63,931 nt of DNA from Cryobacterium sp. Y50. Lineage in GTDB: Bacteria; Actinomycetota; Actinomycetes; Actinomycetales; Microbacteriaceae. A program made the position numbers and the translations under genes. The stretch lies in the NCBI RefSeq assembly GCF_002929805.1, contig NZ_PJJM01000081.1:1-63931 (forward strand), written 5' to 3'. Numbering within the stretch: position 1 is the first letter of the stretch; every line of letters starts with the position of its first letter. Positions 43,411 to 51,376 of this stretch are shown in pieces. The notes under the pieces were generated by a model, which was given only the letters and a program-made list of their open reading frames with translations, did not search any database and was not told the DNA's origin.

Positions 43411-44489
43411 GCGCAGTTCGCCGCATCGACATTGTGGAATCCGTGCCCGGTCGGCAGAATCTTGATCTGGTAGCACGAATAGTTATTCATGCTGGTGTTT
43501 GACAATGCGTTCATCACGCCGGACCACATCGATTTGAAGGTCGGCACCCCCAGAAACGTGCACGCACCCTGAACGATATATCCAACCCTCGGAATCTTGG
43601 CCGCGGCGACGCAGCCTCGTGCAACCCTCAGGGCAAAGACGGCGGATGTCGCGGCTGCCAACGCTTTTGCCTGTGCGCCGGTTATATTCCAGTATGTCCC
43701 GGGGCCGCCTGACGCATTCCACAGCCCGAACGTAATCGTTGGGTCGGCGACGATGGGATACTGAGCCCCCTGAGTTTGGACGTGCTGCGTCAGCTGCGTC
43801 CCCTCCAAGGTGTACTGCGTTGTCAACCTGGTGCCATCAGCATCTACCGCCCACGGGGTTTCAATGGCACCCAGAACCAGCTTTGTGCCGCCGGCATCGC
43901 CGACGATGAGGAAGCCAGCGTCGTAGGATTCCAGACTCGTGTTGGCTGGCAGGTCGACTGTGAACGTCGCATCAGATTCACCTTGCTCCAGCTGGCTCAT
44001 TATCCGAGCGCCGTTGCTGAGAACCGTTACAGCAGATTTGTCGCTCGCAGCCGTAATCATGACAGCGAGCTCGGATGTGCTCAGCGTCGCGGACGACGAT
44101 GAAGGACTCACCGTGATTCCGGGCTCCAACGCTGTAGCATTTCTTTCAGAAACTCCCATCGCGCGCTGAGCCCGATCAAAGTGGTTGTGGCGCACTCCGG
44201 GGCCGCCCCTGGCGGGACCGTCAAGGACAGTGGATTCTGTGGAAGCGTTCGGGGAGACGGCTATCCCCACCGACCCAGAGAGTGTGAGCCCCGGTGTGGC
44301 AGCCTCTGCTGGGGTTGGAGGGACAGCGAACGGCGCGACGCGAGCCAGTGCAACAGCAACCGCTACTGCCAGTCCGAAGGCCGATCCTCGCTTGTGACGG
44401 GTTTGGACAACAGTGAATGCCAAATTGAAGCCGATCTCTCGATGCTTGTGCGGGGTGCAATAGGTGTCCTGTCCCAAGCGAAGTCTCAT
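43407..44489 (-). CDS. Secreted protein, unknown function
   Basis: About 360 residues from ATG 44489. A hydrophobic segment (AFGLAVAVAVALARVAPFAV) ends in PPTPAEA, a signal peptide, though its start is rather long. A Ser/Thr-rich region is followed by a domain with QTQGAQYPIVADPTITFGLW, common in secreted Microbacteriaceae proteins, and a C-terminal part with four Cys ending GFHNVDAANCA. The C-terminal part may be a toxin or adhesin domain (inference). Confidence 0.65.
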   Translation of the reverse strand: MRLRLGQDTYCTPHKHREIGFNLAFTVVQTRHKRGSAFGLAVAVAVALARVAPFAVPPTPAEAATPGLTLSGSVGIAVSPNASTESTVLDGPARGGPGVRHNHFDRAQRAMGVSERNATALEPGITVSPSSSSATLSTSELAVMITAASDKSAVTVLSNGARIMSQLEQGESDATFTVDLPANTSLESYDAGFLIVGDAGGTKLVLGAIETPWAVDADGTRLTTQYTLEGTQLTQHVQTQGAQYPIVADPTITFGLWNASGGPGTYWNITGAQAKALAAATSAVFALRVARGCVAAAKIPRVGYIVQGACTFLGVPTFKSMWSGVMNALSNTSMNNYSCYQIKILPTGHGFHNVDAANCA

Positions 44490-44544
44490 TTTATACAACC
44501 AAGCGCCCGGTTCTAGGCTGCTCTTGTGCGCTGGCGAGTGCAAG

Positions 44545-44700
44545 CCGAGGTGCGTGGCTCATGGCCTGACACGCGCGGCCGCGCGGCAACATCGCGGCCA
44601 CGCCCACCCACCCCACTCGGTACAAGCCGTAGCCCAGCTTCTCAGTCAGCCGCGGACCTCGGACCACGGTCCAGTCCAGCCCGCACGCCTCATTCATGAC
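44545..44700 (-). pseudogene. NmrA/SDR-like C-terminal fragment
   Basis: MNEACGLDWTVVRGPRLTEK and LGYGLYRVG are the late motif of NAD(P)-binding NmrA-like proteins (usually SGLDWTVVRPPRLT). No Rossmann start is present. Confidence 0.55.
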
Positions 44701-45080
44701 CGCGCTCGAGCGGGTCGGCGGGGTGAGTGTTCCGCGGCATGCGCATATCGGATTGCAAACCATGAGCTGGTTGTTCACTGGAGAAATTGAGCATCGCAAC
44801 TCGGCTGGGTTATACGCGATCGTGGGGACGGGTGAAGTCAACCTGAGGACTTCCGGCCGCGGCATCAGCAACTCCGAGTTCTCCACCCCCAATACCCAGA
44901 TTGTGCACGGTGCACAATCGTTGGTGGCGCTGCCCGAACGCGCCAGTCAACTGGAGCCCACCTTCGAGCACTACCGCCCCGAGCCACTCCACGGCGACGG
45001 CTGGGATCATGCGCGTGTTGCTCGGCTCGCTGAGTGGCAGCACATCGCCGCGGATGCCGACCTCACCCTCGAGATCGGTC
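44700..45080 (+). pseudogene. Pirin-family fragment
   Basis: VPRHAHIGLQTMSWLFTGEI, EHRNSAGLYAIVGTGEVNLR and GRGISNSEFSTPNTQIVHGA form the first cupin of a pirin, a quercetinase-like metal-binding fold. The normal beginning is missing and the frame leaves the family after HYRPEPLHGDGW. Confidence 0.7.
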
Positions 45081-45369
45081 AGGGGCCGCTGACCAGTGTA
45101 ACGACGACGATCAGAATCTGGATCAGCGCAAAACCCCATAGAGCGGATGCCAGTGCCCACCACCCGTGCCGGGCACGCACGGCGAAGCCGGCGCCCACGA
45201 GCCCGAGCACAACGGGAATGCCGAACAACCACAGCGGTCTATTGGTGCCAGATCCGCTCCAGTCAGGCATGAGCAGAACTACGACGAGGGCCAGAAGCAT
45301 GAACGCCCACGTGGCAATCGGCCGGTGATTCGGATGCGCCATATCATCTGTTGCTTTAATTGCGGTCAT
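45079..45369 (-). CDS. Small multi-TM membrane protein
   Basis: 96 residues from ATG 45369 with GGAG upstream; three to four hydrophobic segments with a GSGTNRPLWLFGIP loop. No family recognised. It ends exactly where the pirin remnant stops on the other strand. Confidence 0.65.
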   Translation of the reverse strand: MTAIKATDDMAHPNHRPIATWAFMLLALVVVLLMPDWSGSGTNRPLWLFGIPVVLGLVGAGFAVRARHGWWALASALWGFALIQILIVVVTLVSGP

Positions 45370-45386
45370 GGGAGCACACTCCATTC

Positions 45387-45581
45387 CTAGGCGAACGGAT
45401 TACACAGGCAATAGGTGAAATACGTGCTTACGGCAACGGCCAGCACGCGCAGTAACGTCGATTTACCCGTCCCGTTCCGACCCCGCACAATCAGCGCCTC
45501 ACCCCCCTGCACCCTGACCGAAACAGGGGCAAGGAGCGTCACATCACCCGCGGTCACCCCAACCTCGTCCACCTCGATCAT
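45387..45581 (-). pseudogene. ABC ATPase N-terminal fragment
   Basis: From ATG 45581: MIEVDEVGVTAGDVTLLAPV and Walker A GRNGTGKST, then LLRVLA, after which the sequence departs into AVAVSTYFTYCLCNPFA and stops. Signature and Walker B are absent. Confidence 0.65.
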
Positions 45582-45770
45582 GGGATCATTCTCCCAGATC
45601 AAGGAAGTCTCGCCCCAACTGCAATGGTTGTCGGTGCATCCTCAGTCGTCTTGCCGCTCCCCTCCAATACCCGCCGAAGCAATGACATTGTCCGATCGGG
45701 GAACGGCATCGGTTCCTCGTTCCACCGCCCACCTCGTTCCGTGCAACGCAGTATCGACTCTGGGGCCCTT

Positions 45771-46322
45771 TTAGTCGACGAACGCAGCCCATCGGTCCTT
45801 CGTGATGGCGTAGTCGACGTTACCTTGATCGGAGCCGGGAATCGGGCCAGCAATCCCCTCGCGCCGAGTGCCTAAATAAGTCAGGCCCAGTCGACTCATT
45901 ACCGCTCGAGATCCTGCGTTGACCGCCATCGTTTCGGCGAAAATTTGGGTCAGCCCCATGTCGTCGAAGCCGTAAGCGAGCAATGCGGCGGCACCTTCAG
46001 AAGCCAATCCTTGGCGCCAGAAATCCGGCAGCAGCCGATACCCCAGTTCTGCTTGTCCTCGCTCATCATCGTCCTCCAGTGTGAGGAGCCACCAACCGAC
46101 GAAATCGGCACCAACAAAACCCGCCCAGAAGCCGAGACCGTTTCGCGCTTCGTCGATGCGTTCTTGATGGTGTTTCTCAACTTCCAATCGCTCCCGCGGT
46201 TCGCCAGTACCGAGGTAACGCATGACGTCGGGATGTGCGTCCAGGAAGACCTCGTATTCGAGGTGCTCCTCTCCCAGCGGAACGAGAGTCAACCGTTTGG
46301 TCTGCAGAGTACGTTGGATCAT
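45771..46322 (-). CDS. GNAT N-acetyltransferase
   Basis: 183 residues: IQRTLQTKRLTLVPLGEEHL, GFWAGFVGADFVGWWLLTLE, LGYRLLPDFWRQGLASEGAA (acetyl-CoA loop) and NAGSRAVMSRLGLTYLG. RimJ-type enzyme of unknown acceptor. The frame is open to 46418, but ATG 46322 fits the family start. Confidence 0.9.
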   Translation of the reverse strand: MIQRTLQTKRLTLVPLGEEHLEYEVFLDAHPDVMRYLGTGEPRERLEVEKHHQERIDEARNGLGFWAGFVGADFVGWWLLTLEDDDERGQAELGYRLLPDFWRQGLASEGAAALLAYGFDDMGLTQIFAETMAVNAGSRAVMSRLGLTYLGTRREGIAGPIPGSDQGNVDYAITKDRWAAFVD

Positions 46323-46432
46323 CTTCTGACTATTGCAGCCAGGCATGTCCACGGCCAATCCGAACTGACCGTGGGCGGCCAACACAAAGCCCGCGATGGC
46401 CACCAACTGCCCGCTCATAGTCGACAGGCAAC

Positions 46433-46457
46433 GTCCCGCAAGAGGTTCGGCTTACGG
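46433..46457 (+). repeat. Dispersed hairpin repeat, copy 11
   Basis: GTCCCGCAAGAGGTTCGG followed by CTTACGG: arms CCGCAAG and CTTACGG around AGGTTCGG-type loop. Among the clearest copies. Confidence 0.8.
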
Positions 46458-46674
46458 AACGGGGCTCGGAAGATCGCGACTCACTCGGCGCGGCCAGTGC
46501 TTTCCGCCGCGCGGATGAACGTGCCCCACTGGCTAGCTAGTAGTTCTCACGAGCGGAATCTGACTCGCTCAGTGTGTCAGATGCACTCGCTCGGGGACAC
46601 GCAGGCATGAACCTGGCGAAGCGCCGCAACTTCCGCGTCGCGATTCCTCGCCGGGTGGGATTAGTAGGGGTTAG

Positions 46675-47094
46675 TCACGGTCGAGACAAGGGCAGTTTGG
46701 TTTCATCGACGTGTGTTTGCACGACTAATTCCCCGTCAATAGACTCGATTCCAGATAGATCCCATACCCATCGAGTCGTCCATTCCGAACCCGTCCCGCC
46801 CACGGAACGAACTTCCCGTCCGATGGATTGCATCGCCACTGGAGCTACGACGCAAATTTCCGCCAGCACTACATGGGCGCCGGATAAGGGAGGGGTTCCA
46901 GCGTAGCGGATTCCATTGCGCACGCTTGCTTCCAGATAGCGTTCTAAGGCGCGCTCGTAAACAGAATCGAATTCGCGCGTAGCTTCGGAAGAAACAGCCA
47001 TGACTTCCAGCACAATCGACTTGTCAGACCGCATTAGCCTCAGGACCGCCTCCACCCCGGACGCGGTCCTGACAATACTTATGCCGTCAGTCAT
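46675..47094 (-). CDS. Hypothetical protein
   Basis: 139 residues from ATG 47094, mixed alpha/beta composition, no membrane segment or signal peptide. TPPLSGAHVVLAEICVVAPV and WDLSGIESIDGELVVQTHVD suggest a compact cytoplasmic domain. No family recognised. It overlaps the end of the secreted remnant upstream by 8 bp. Confidence 0.55.
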   Translation of the reverse strand: MTDGISIVRTASGVEAVLRLMRSDKSIVLEVMAVSSEATREFDSVYERALERYLEASVRNGIRYAGTPPLSGAHVVLAEICVVAPVAMQSIGREVRSVGGTGSEWTTRWVWDLSGIESIDGELVVQTHVDETKLPLSRP

Positions 47095-47455
47095 TCTCGC
47101 CTGCAATCACGGAGCTTGAGCCCGAATGTTCTCCAGGAGTGTGTCCCCCCTTATAGTACGAGGAAGCGATCGGGGTGCTGTAGCCCGACGTACTCATCGT
47201 TCCACTTTGTGTTGCAAGGGTGACGTAGGCGGTGATGATGCCGATGCACGGGCCGGACTGCCAGGCGCCATTTCCTAGGTGTGCCCGTCGGATCACGTTC
47301 AGGTTGTTCACGTTCGAGCCGTTGTACGGAACCCCGCTCGCATTTACGTCGATTGGCCACGTGCCATAAGGGTTTCTGCACGGGTGGTTGACGTAGATCG
47401 AAGCAGCGTCCTCGTAAATGTAGTTCCCGTACGCGGTCCGGGTTACGGATGCCCG
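47087..47455 (-). pseudogene. Secreted-protein C-terminal remnant
   Basis: The frame is open from the TAG at 47458 and reads ASVTRTAYGNYIYEDAASIY, VNHPCRNPYGTWPIDVNASG to SSVIAGEND, rich in Asn, Tyr and Gly with two Cys, but has no start codon or signal peptide. It looks like the end of a secreted protein whose 5' part is gone. Confidence 0.5.
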
Positions 47456-47474
47456 CTACAACGGGCGGTTGCAT

Positions 47475-47508
47475 GTCACATGGGTAGAAGCGGTTATACC
47501 CATGTGAC
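47475..47508 (-). terminator. Hairpin after the AbiV gene
   Basis: Perfect 12-bp arms GTCACATGGGTA and TACCCATGTGAC around a 10-base loop, 14 bp beyond the stop of the minus-strand AbiV gene. Confidence 0.65.
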
Positions 47509-47522
47509 GTAGGTGGGCCGAC

Positions 47523-48149
47523 CTAATCGTCCGAGCCGCGAGCCAAGACAGCTCCGAGCAGTGTCTCAACGTCCTCGGTTGGGGAGACCGGCTTTTTGCC
47601 CGTCAGGCTGGCTCGCATATGGTCTTCGACGAGGAACCACTGGATCATGTCAGCGGCCTCCCAGATCTGAAACCTCAGGAGTGGCCTGTCGATCTCATGT
47701 GGCACCGTGAACGAGCCGTCCGCTTGGAGATCGACGTAGAAGCCCCTCTTCTTCGCCTCGTTGTCCTCCTGGGCGAGGCCCTTCAGATAGGCGGCCAGCG
47801 CATCGGGTGCGTGGACCTTCGCGATTTCGATGTCCACGGCCTCTGAAAATCCCGGGACTTCGACCATTGCGGTCAAGAAGTCGGTGGCCTCTATGAGCTT
47901 TGCGAGGTGGTTAAGCCCCTTGTTGCGCAGTTCAGGCACCTCGCGCGGCGTTTCGTCACCGTCGTTCCAGGCGTTATAGAACGACTTGTAGACCCAGACC
48001 GCCTTGCCCACTTCCTCCTGTGCAAGTACAACCAGCGACTGCGCGCGCGGTGATGGGAACAGGGCGTCTGCATCAATGATGCTCCGCGCCGCGTTGTCCA
48101 GGAGTGCCAGCCAGAATGCTCGGGCGGCCGTCGGCGTCAGCATCGTCAC
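47523..48149 (-). CDS. AbiV-family abortive infection protein (HEPN)
   Basis: 208 residues. LALLDNAARSIIDADALFPS and AQSLVVLAQEEVGKAVWVYK carry the EExGK pattern (residues 45-49) that characterises AbiV, an all-helical HEPN-type protein that aborts phage infection in lactococci. GTG 48149 lies 6 nt after TAGTCT, hence probably leaderless. No partner gene overlaps it. The family call is good; antiphage activity here is inference. Confidence 0.75.
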   Translation of the reverse strand: MTMLTPTAARAFWLALLDNAARSIIDADALFPSPRAQSLVVLAQEEVGKAVWVYKSFYNAWNDGDETPREVPELRNKGLNHLAKLIEATDFLTAMVEVPGFSEAVDIEIAKVHAPDALAAYLKGLAQEDNEAKKRGFYVDLQADGSFTVPHEIDRPLLRFQIWEAADMIQWFLVEDHMRASLTGKKPVSPTEDVETLLGAVLARGSDD

Positions 48150-48256
48150 GTTGCCAGACTAGACGTCTCGACGACGTGCGGGGACCGTAGGCGGGGAGGC
48201 GGGCTCGCTCAGCCAACGCTGCGGTCCTTTGTAAGTCTCGTCACCGGGAAGACCTC

Positions 48257-48280
48257 GAACGGTTCCCTTACGAAGCGAGC
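48257..48280 (+). repeat. Dispersed hairpin repeat, right half (copy 12)
   Basis: CGAACGGTTCCCTTACGAAG with GCGAGC, matching the right half and the GCGAGC flank of the copy at 53023-53060. Confidence 0.5.
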
Positions 48281-48387
48281 GACCGTCGCGAGCACTTCGA
48301 TGTGCGAATGGCCAATGGTCCGTAGATTGCGGAGTGCAGTCGCGCTGGGTTCGCCTTACGGTCTGCCCCGCTTGTGACAAGCACATG

Positions 48388-48401
48388 ATACATTTATGTA
48401 T
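48388..48401 (+). promoter_or_regulatory. GntR-type operator
   Basis: ATACAT-TT-ATGTAT, a perfect 14-bp dyad overlapping a TATTAT -10 (48399-48404) and located about 20-30 bp before the first gene of the operon that encodes a GntR regulator. Confidence 0.6.
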
Positions 48402-48433
48402 TATTCAAGTGACACAAGATGGGGGCTGCAACG

Positions 48434-49351
48434 ATGGCTTGGTTGTACTTCATAGTGCTGGGTCCTGTGGCAGCGGGCATTGTTCTGGTTGTGGTCTGGT
48501 GGCTGATTTGGGGGCGGAAAATGGGGCTTCCAGCTAGCACGGCTGGTGCGTCAGCTTTGGCTGCAGGGCTGATTCTCCTGCTTGTCGGGGTCCTGGTGCG
48601 TCTGTTGGCCGGGCCGTTGGCGCTCGTGCTCCATATTCCGACTGAATTATGGGGCTGGTACTCGGACTATCGGTTTATCTACCCGCTGGTGCTCGGCATT
48701 CTCGGCTTGGTCATCGTCGCATTGCCGGTGCGGGCGCGCAGCGGGCGGGGCACTGCGGAGCTCGCGCCCCGGACGCCGTTGAGCTACGCCAAAGGGTGGT
48801 GGTTCATTACCCCCGCCGTGGTGCTCGCGCTAATCGTCGCCTTTACCGTCGCAGCCGGTGCCGCCTCGCGGCCGGAGGAGACAACAGGTCGCTACACGGT
48901 GTATAGGGTGGACCTCGGTGGGGAACGGGCAATGGGCACCGGCATCTACGGTTGGTTCTACTCCGTACCCTGCCTCATTCTCATTGGAGTCATGATTGTC
49001 ATCGCCAGTATTGACCTGGTTCTCATCGCCCGACCGGCGCTCGACCCCGATCATGAGCGCGACGCACACGTGCGAACTGTCCGCACCCGCAACGTCGTCT
49101 TGATCGCGACTGGTGCGCTCCTGGTGCACGTCGGACTTATCTTCGACTCCCTCGCCGCAACAGCTTCCGTTCGATCGTCGTTCCCGACCTCAGAAGGCAG
49201 CGTGGCATTCTGGACGCCATTCGCCGCCCTGCAGCCGACGCTCGTCGGCGCGTCCAGCGTGGCCGCGGGGCTCGGGTTCATGCTCTGGGTCGCCGTCGCC
49301 GTGTCCGCGATTCCGCCGCGACGGCGCCGGCCAACCGCAACCAGATCATGA
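48434..49351 (+). CDS. Polytopic membrane protein paired with GntR
   Basis: 305 residues from ATG 48434 (or 310 from 48419). About seven hydrophobic segments, one extracellular loop near residues 140-170 and a basic tail. Fold not recognised. ATGA overlap with the GntR gene. Confidence 0.72.
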   Translation: MAWLYFIVLGPVAAGIVLVVVWWLIWGRKMGLPASTAGASALAAGLILLLVGVLVRLLAGPLALVLHIPTELWGWYSDYRFIYPLVLGILGLVIVALPVRARSGRGTAELAPRTPLSYAKGWWFITPAVVLALIVAFTVAAGAASRPEETTGRYTVYRVDLGGERAMGTGIYGWFYSVPCLILIGVMIVIASIDLVLIARPALDPDHERDAHVRTVRTRNVVLIATGALLVHVGLIFDSLAATASVRSSFPTSEGSVAFWTPFAALQPTLVGASSVAAGLGFMLWVAVAVSAIPPRRRRPTATRS

Positions 49352-49740
49352 TCATCACCCTGTCGGGTTCTGCCCCGCCCACGGAGCAGATCCGCGATCA
49401 AATCCGCGGCCTGATCTCCTCCGGTCGACTTGCTGCCGACGAGCGCCTCCCCTCCGTTCGGCAGCTCGCCAAGGATCTCGGCGTCGCCCCTGGCACCGTC
49501 GCCAAGGCGTACAAGGCGCTCGAAACCGAGGGCTACCTCACCGCCCGCACCGGCGGGGGAACCCGCGTCAGCCGAAGCGCGACGACGACACCGCTCCGGG
49601 TAGTGGAAGCGGCCCGCCAACTTGCCACGACCAGTACCCGCGCCGGCACCGGGCTGGACGACACCATCCGCATCCTCCGCGCAATCTGGCCCGAGCAACA
49701 GATCCCACCTAAAGCACCGAACGCGGGAGGTACGCGCTGA
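49348..49740 (+). CDS. GntR-family regulator, YtrA subfamily
   Basis: 130 residues: PTEQIRDQIRGLISSGRLAA, DERLPSVRQLAKDLGVAPGT and VAKAYKALETEGYLTARTGG define the GntR winged helix, with the short C-terminal helix of YtrA types. Second gene of the operon; likely autoregulates through the ATACAT dyad. Confidence 0.93.
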   Translation: MIITLSGSAPPTEQIRDQIRGLISSGRLAADERLPSVRQLAKDLGVAPGTVAKAYKALETEGYLTARTGGGTRVSRSATTTPLRVVEAARQLATTSTRAGTGLDDTIRILRAIWPEQQIPPKAPNAGGTR

Positions 49741-49764
49741 GCGATCCGCCCGGGAAAATCCCAG

Positions 49765-49840
49765 CTGTCCTGTAGGGGGTTGGCGGATTCAACCGGTCGT
49801 CGCAACGATGGGTTGAATTCGCCGTTCCCCTTAAGAGACG
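49765..49840 (+). mobile_element. 42-bp IS30-like mini-element inside a hairpin repeat
   Basis: The element at 49782-49823 has ends GGCGGATTCAACC and GGTTGAATTCGCC (one mismatch). It is flanked by CTGTCCTGTAGGGGGTT on the left and GTTCCCCTTAAGAG on the right. Removing it and one GTT gives a copy of the hairpin repeat like that at 53023, so GTT is the target duplication. Confidence 0.75.
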
Positions 49841-49900
49841 TGCTGTCGGTATCCCGGGGGAGGTCTGCGCGTCGGAGTGGTTGGTGAGAGGATCTTCTAT

Positions 49901-50704
49901 ATGGGGGCGACTGAGGACGATGAACTGCGGGGCCTGCAAGCACGGGCCTACGGTCCAAAGGCCGACATTCGTCACGACTTTCCAGCACAAGTGCGGCTCC
50001 AGGAACTCGAGGACGCGAGACGGCAACAAGCGCCGCAACTTCTCGCAGTTGTGCCCCCGGCGCCTACCGTCGATCCGCTCGACGTGTCCGGCAGCGAAGA
50101 AGAGTCCCCTCTCGTCGATGACGAGCAGAAACGCCCGACTCACGAATTTTTGAGACGTCTTGCTCGCCTCGCTCTCGCCGTTGGGGATCGACTCGCCCGC
50201 GTCCGCCGCTCGACCGTGTTGATCGCGCTCGGTCTCGCCGTCATCGCGAGCGTCATCGTGGCCGCCCTCATTCTTGTCGAGCGAGTCCAGCCCGATCCTC
50301 TCCAGACCGGAGCCGACCAAGTCGCCCGACTATCAATCGATCCCAGCTATCAGGTCCCCGTTATGCTCCAGCACACCGCAGCTGAAGGCGATGCTACGCA
50401 GGCCTTCCACGAGTTCTACGGGCTCCGTGCGGTCGTCGTGGCCGGCGGCTGGTTCGGTAGCGACGCAGAGGACGAGTGCCTGAGCGTCTTCTTGGCCGCG
50501 GACGGCGAGAACTCCGACTCAAATTCATTCTCGGGGCAGGTCAGGGGCGGTTGTGCCGCGGGACCGTTTCCGGCGATGACCCAGTTGATGACGGATGACG
50601 AGGGCCTTCCCGACGAACTGCAGTCGGCGTTCCCGGGACCGACCGCCCTGCAGTTCGTCTACGACAAAGCGAACCAGGAGATCGTGATCTTCGCGGGCCA
50701 ATAG
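49901..50704 (+). CDS. Single-pass membrane protein, unknown
   Basis: 267 residues from ATG 49901: an acidic soluble part with DELRGLQARAYGPKADIRHD, one membrane segment near residues 108-130 (VLIALGLAVIASVIVAALIL) and an extracellular domain with two Cys. The start motif recurs in Microbacteriaceae hypothetical proteins. Function unknown. Confidence 0.72.
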   Translation: MGATEDDELRGLQARAYGPKADIRHDFPAQVRLQELEDARRQQAPQLLAVVPPAPTVDPLDVSGSEEESPLVDDEQKRPTHEFLRRLARLALAVGDRLARVRRSTVLIALGLAVIASVIVAALILVERVQPDPLQTGADQVARLSIDPSYQVPVMLQHTAAEGDATQAFHEFYGLRAVVVAGGWFGSDAEDECLSVFLAADGENSDSNSFSGQVRGGCAAGPFPAMTQLMTDDEGLPDELQSAFPGPTALQFVYDKANQEIVIFAGQ

Positions 50705-50791
50705 CGATACCGAATGGGCCAGTGCGAGGCAACGTCCAAGGGTCAAGTGCATCGAGCCACGTCGATATGGCGACGACGATACGGTGGAGAT

Positions 50792-50992
50792 ATGGGGAGA
50801 ATTGGGCACGTGCTGTCCTGCGCTAAAAGCCTGACCGTACTCATAGCCATTTTCGCGCTGACTGGATGCGCAGTCTCGGCTCCAAATGCTGGTGATTCAG
50901 CATCTGGAACCTTGACGCCGCAAGTGAGTGACACTCCGGTCGAAATTGACTCTGACACACTCGCCGTTCCTGCCGCGTCTGAGAATGAGTAG
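50792..50992 (+). CDS. Small lipoprotein
   Basis: 66 residues with a lipoprotein signal: KSLTVLIAIFALTGC, Cys being the lipidated residue, then a short Ser/Thr/Asp-rich tail with no domain. Ribosome site GGTGGAG 4 nt before ATG 50792. Confidence 0.62.
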   Translation: MGRIGHVLSCAKSLTVLIAIFALTGCAVSAPNAGDSASGTLTPQVSDTPVEIDSDTLAVPAASENE

Positions 50993-51376
50993 CGACCACC
51001 TTGCGTAAAGGATTCCGCAGGCGACGGATTGACCAGATATTTGGGCGCGGCGGCCGAGGGTTCTGGCGTCGAGCGTCCGCGATCCCGTCGCGACTCTTGA
51101 ATGTTGACTCAGCTCGCACGTGACCAAATGGGTCCAACGCTCCTGCCGTCCCGTAGAGGGTTAGGGTTTCGAGACAGGTCGGGCTGTGAAGCTACTGGCC
51201 GCTTCGGCGCCGACCACGACGGCTAGAGCATTCTCTTGTCTTGGGCAGGACGGGCGACACGTTGACCTGAGTGTGGCGTGTGAATGTTCACCATTATCGC
51301 CTGGTCACTGCCAGCGTTGAGGGACGGGCCTGCATTGGCGGGTCTGTGACTGAAACACAACAGGAAGCAGAACTAG
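50993..51376 (+). other. Non-coding stretch with hairpin repeat
   Basis: Copy 13 of the dispersed repeat lies at 51148-51176 (GTCCCGTAGAGGGTTAGG, then GTTTCGAGACA). The rest shows no gene; AGGAAGCAG at 51361-51369 is the ribosome site of the next gene. Confidence 0.6.

Noticed and set aside
44181..44790. Plus-strand frames opposite the secreted protein
   Set aside because: They overlap the signal-peptide region and the NmrA fragment and show no domain.
47475..47508. Insertion-sequence end
   Set aside because: The perfect dyad is directly downstream of the AbiV stop, has no partner copy in the window and is better explained as a terminator.
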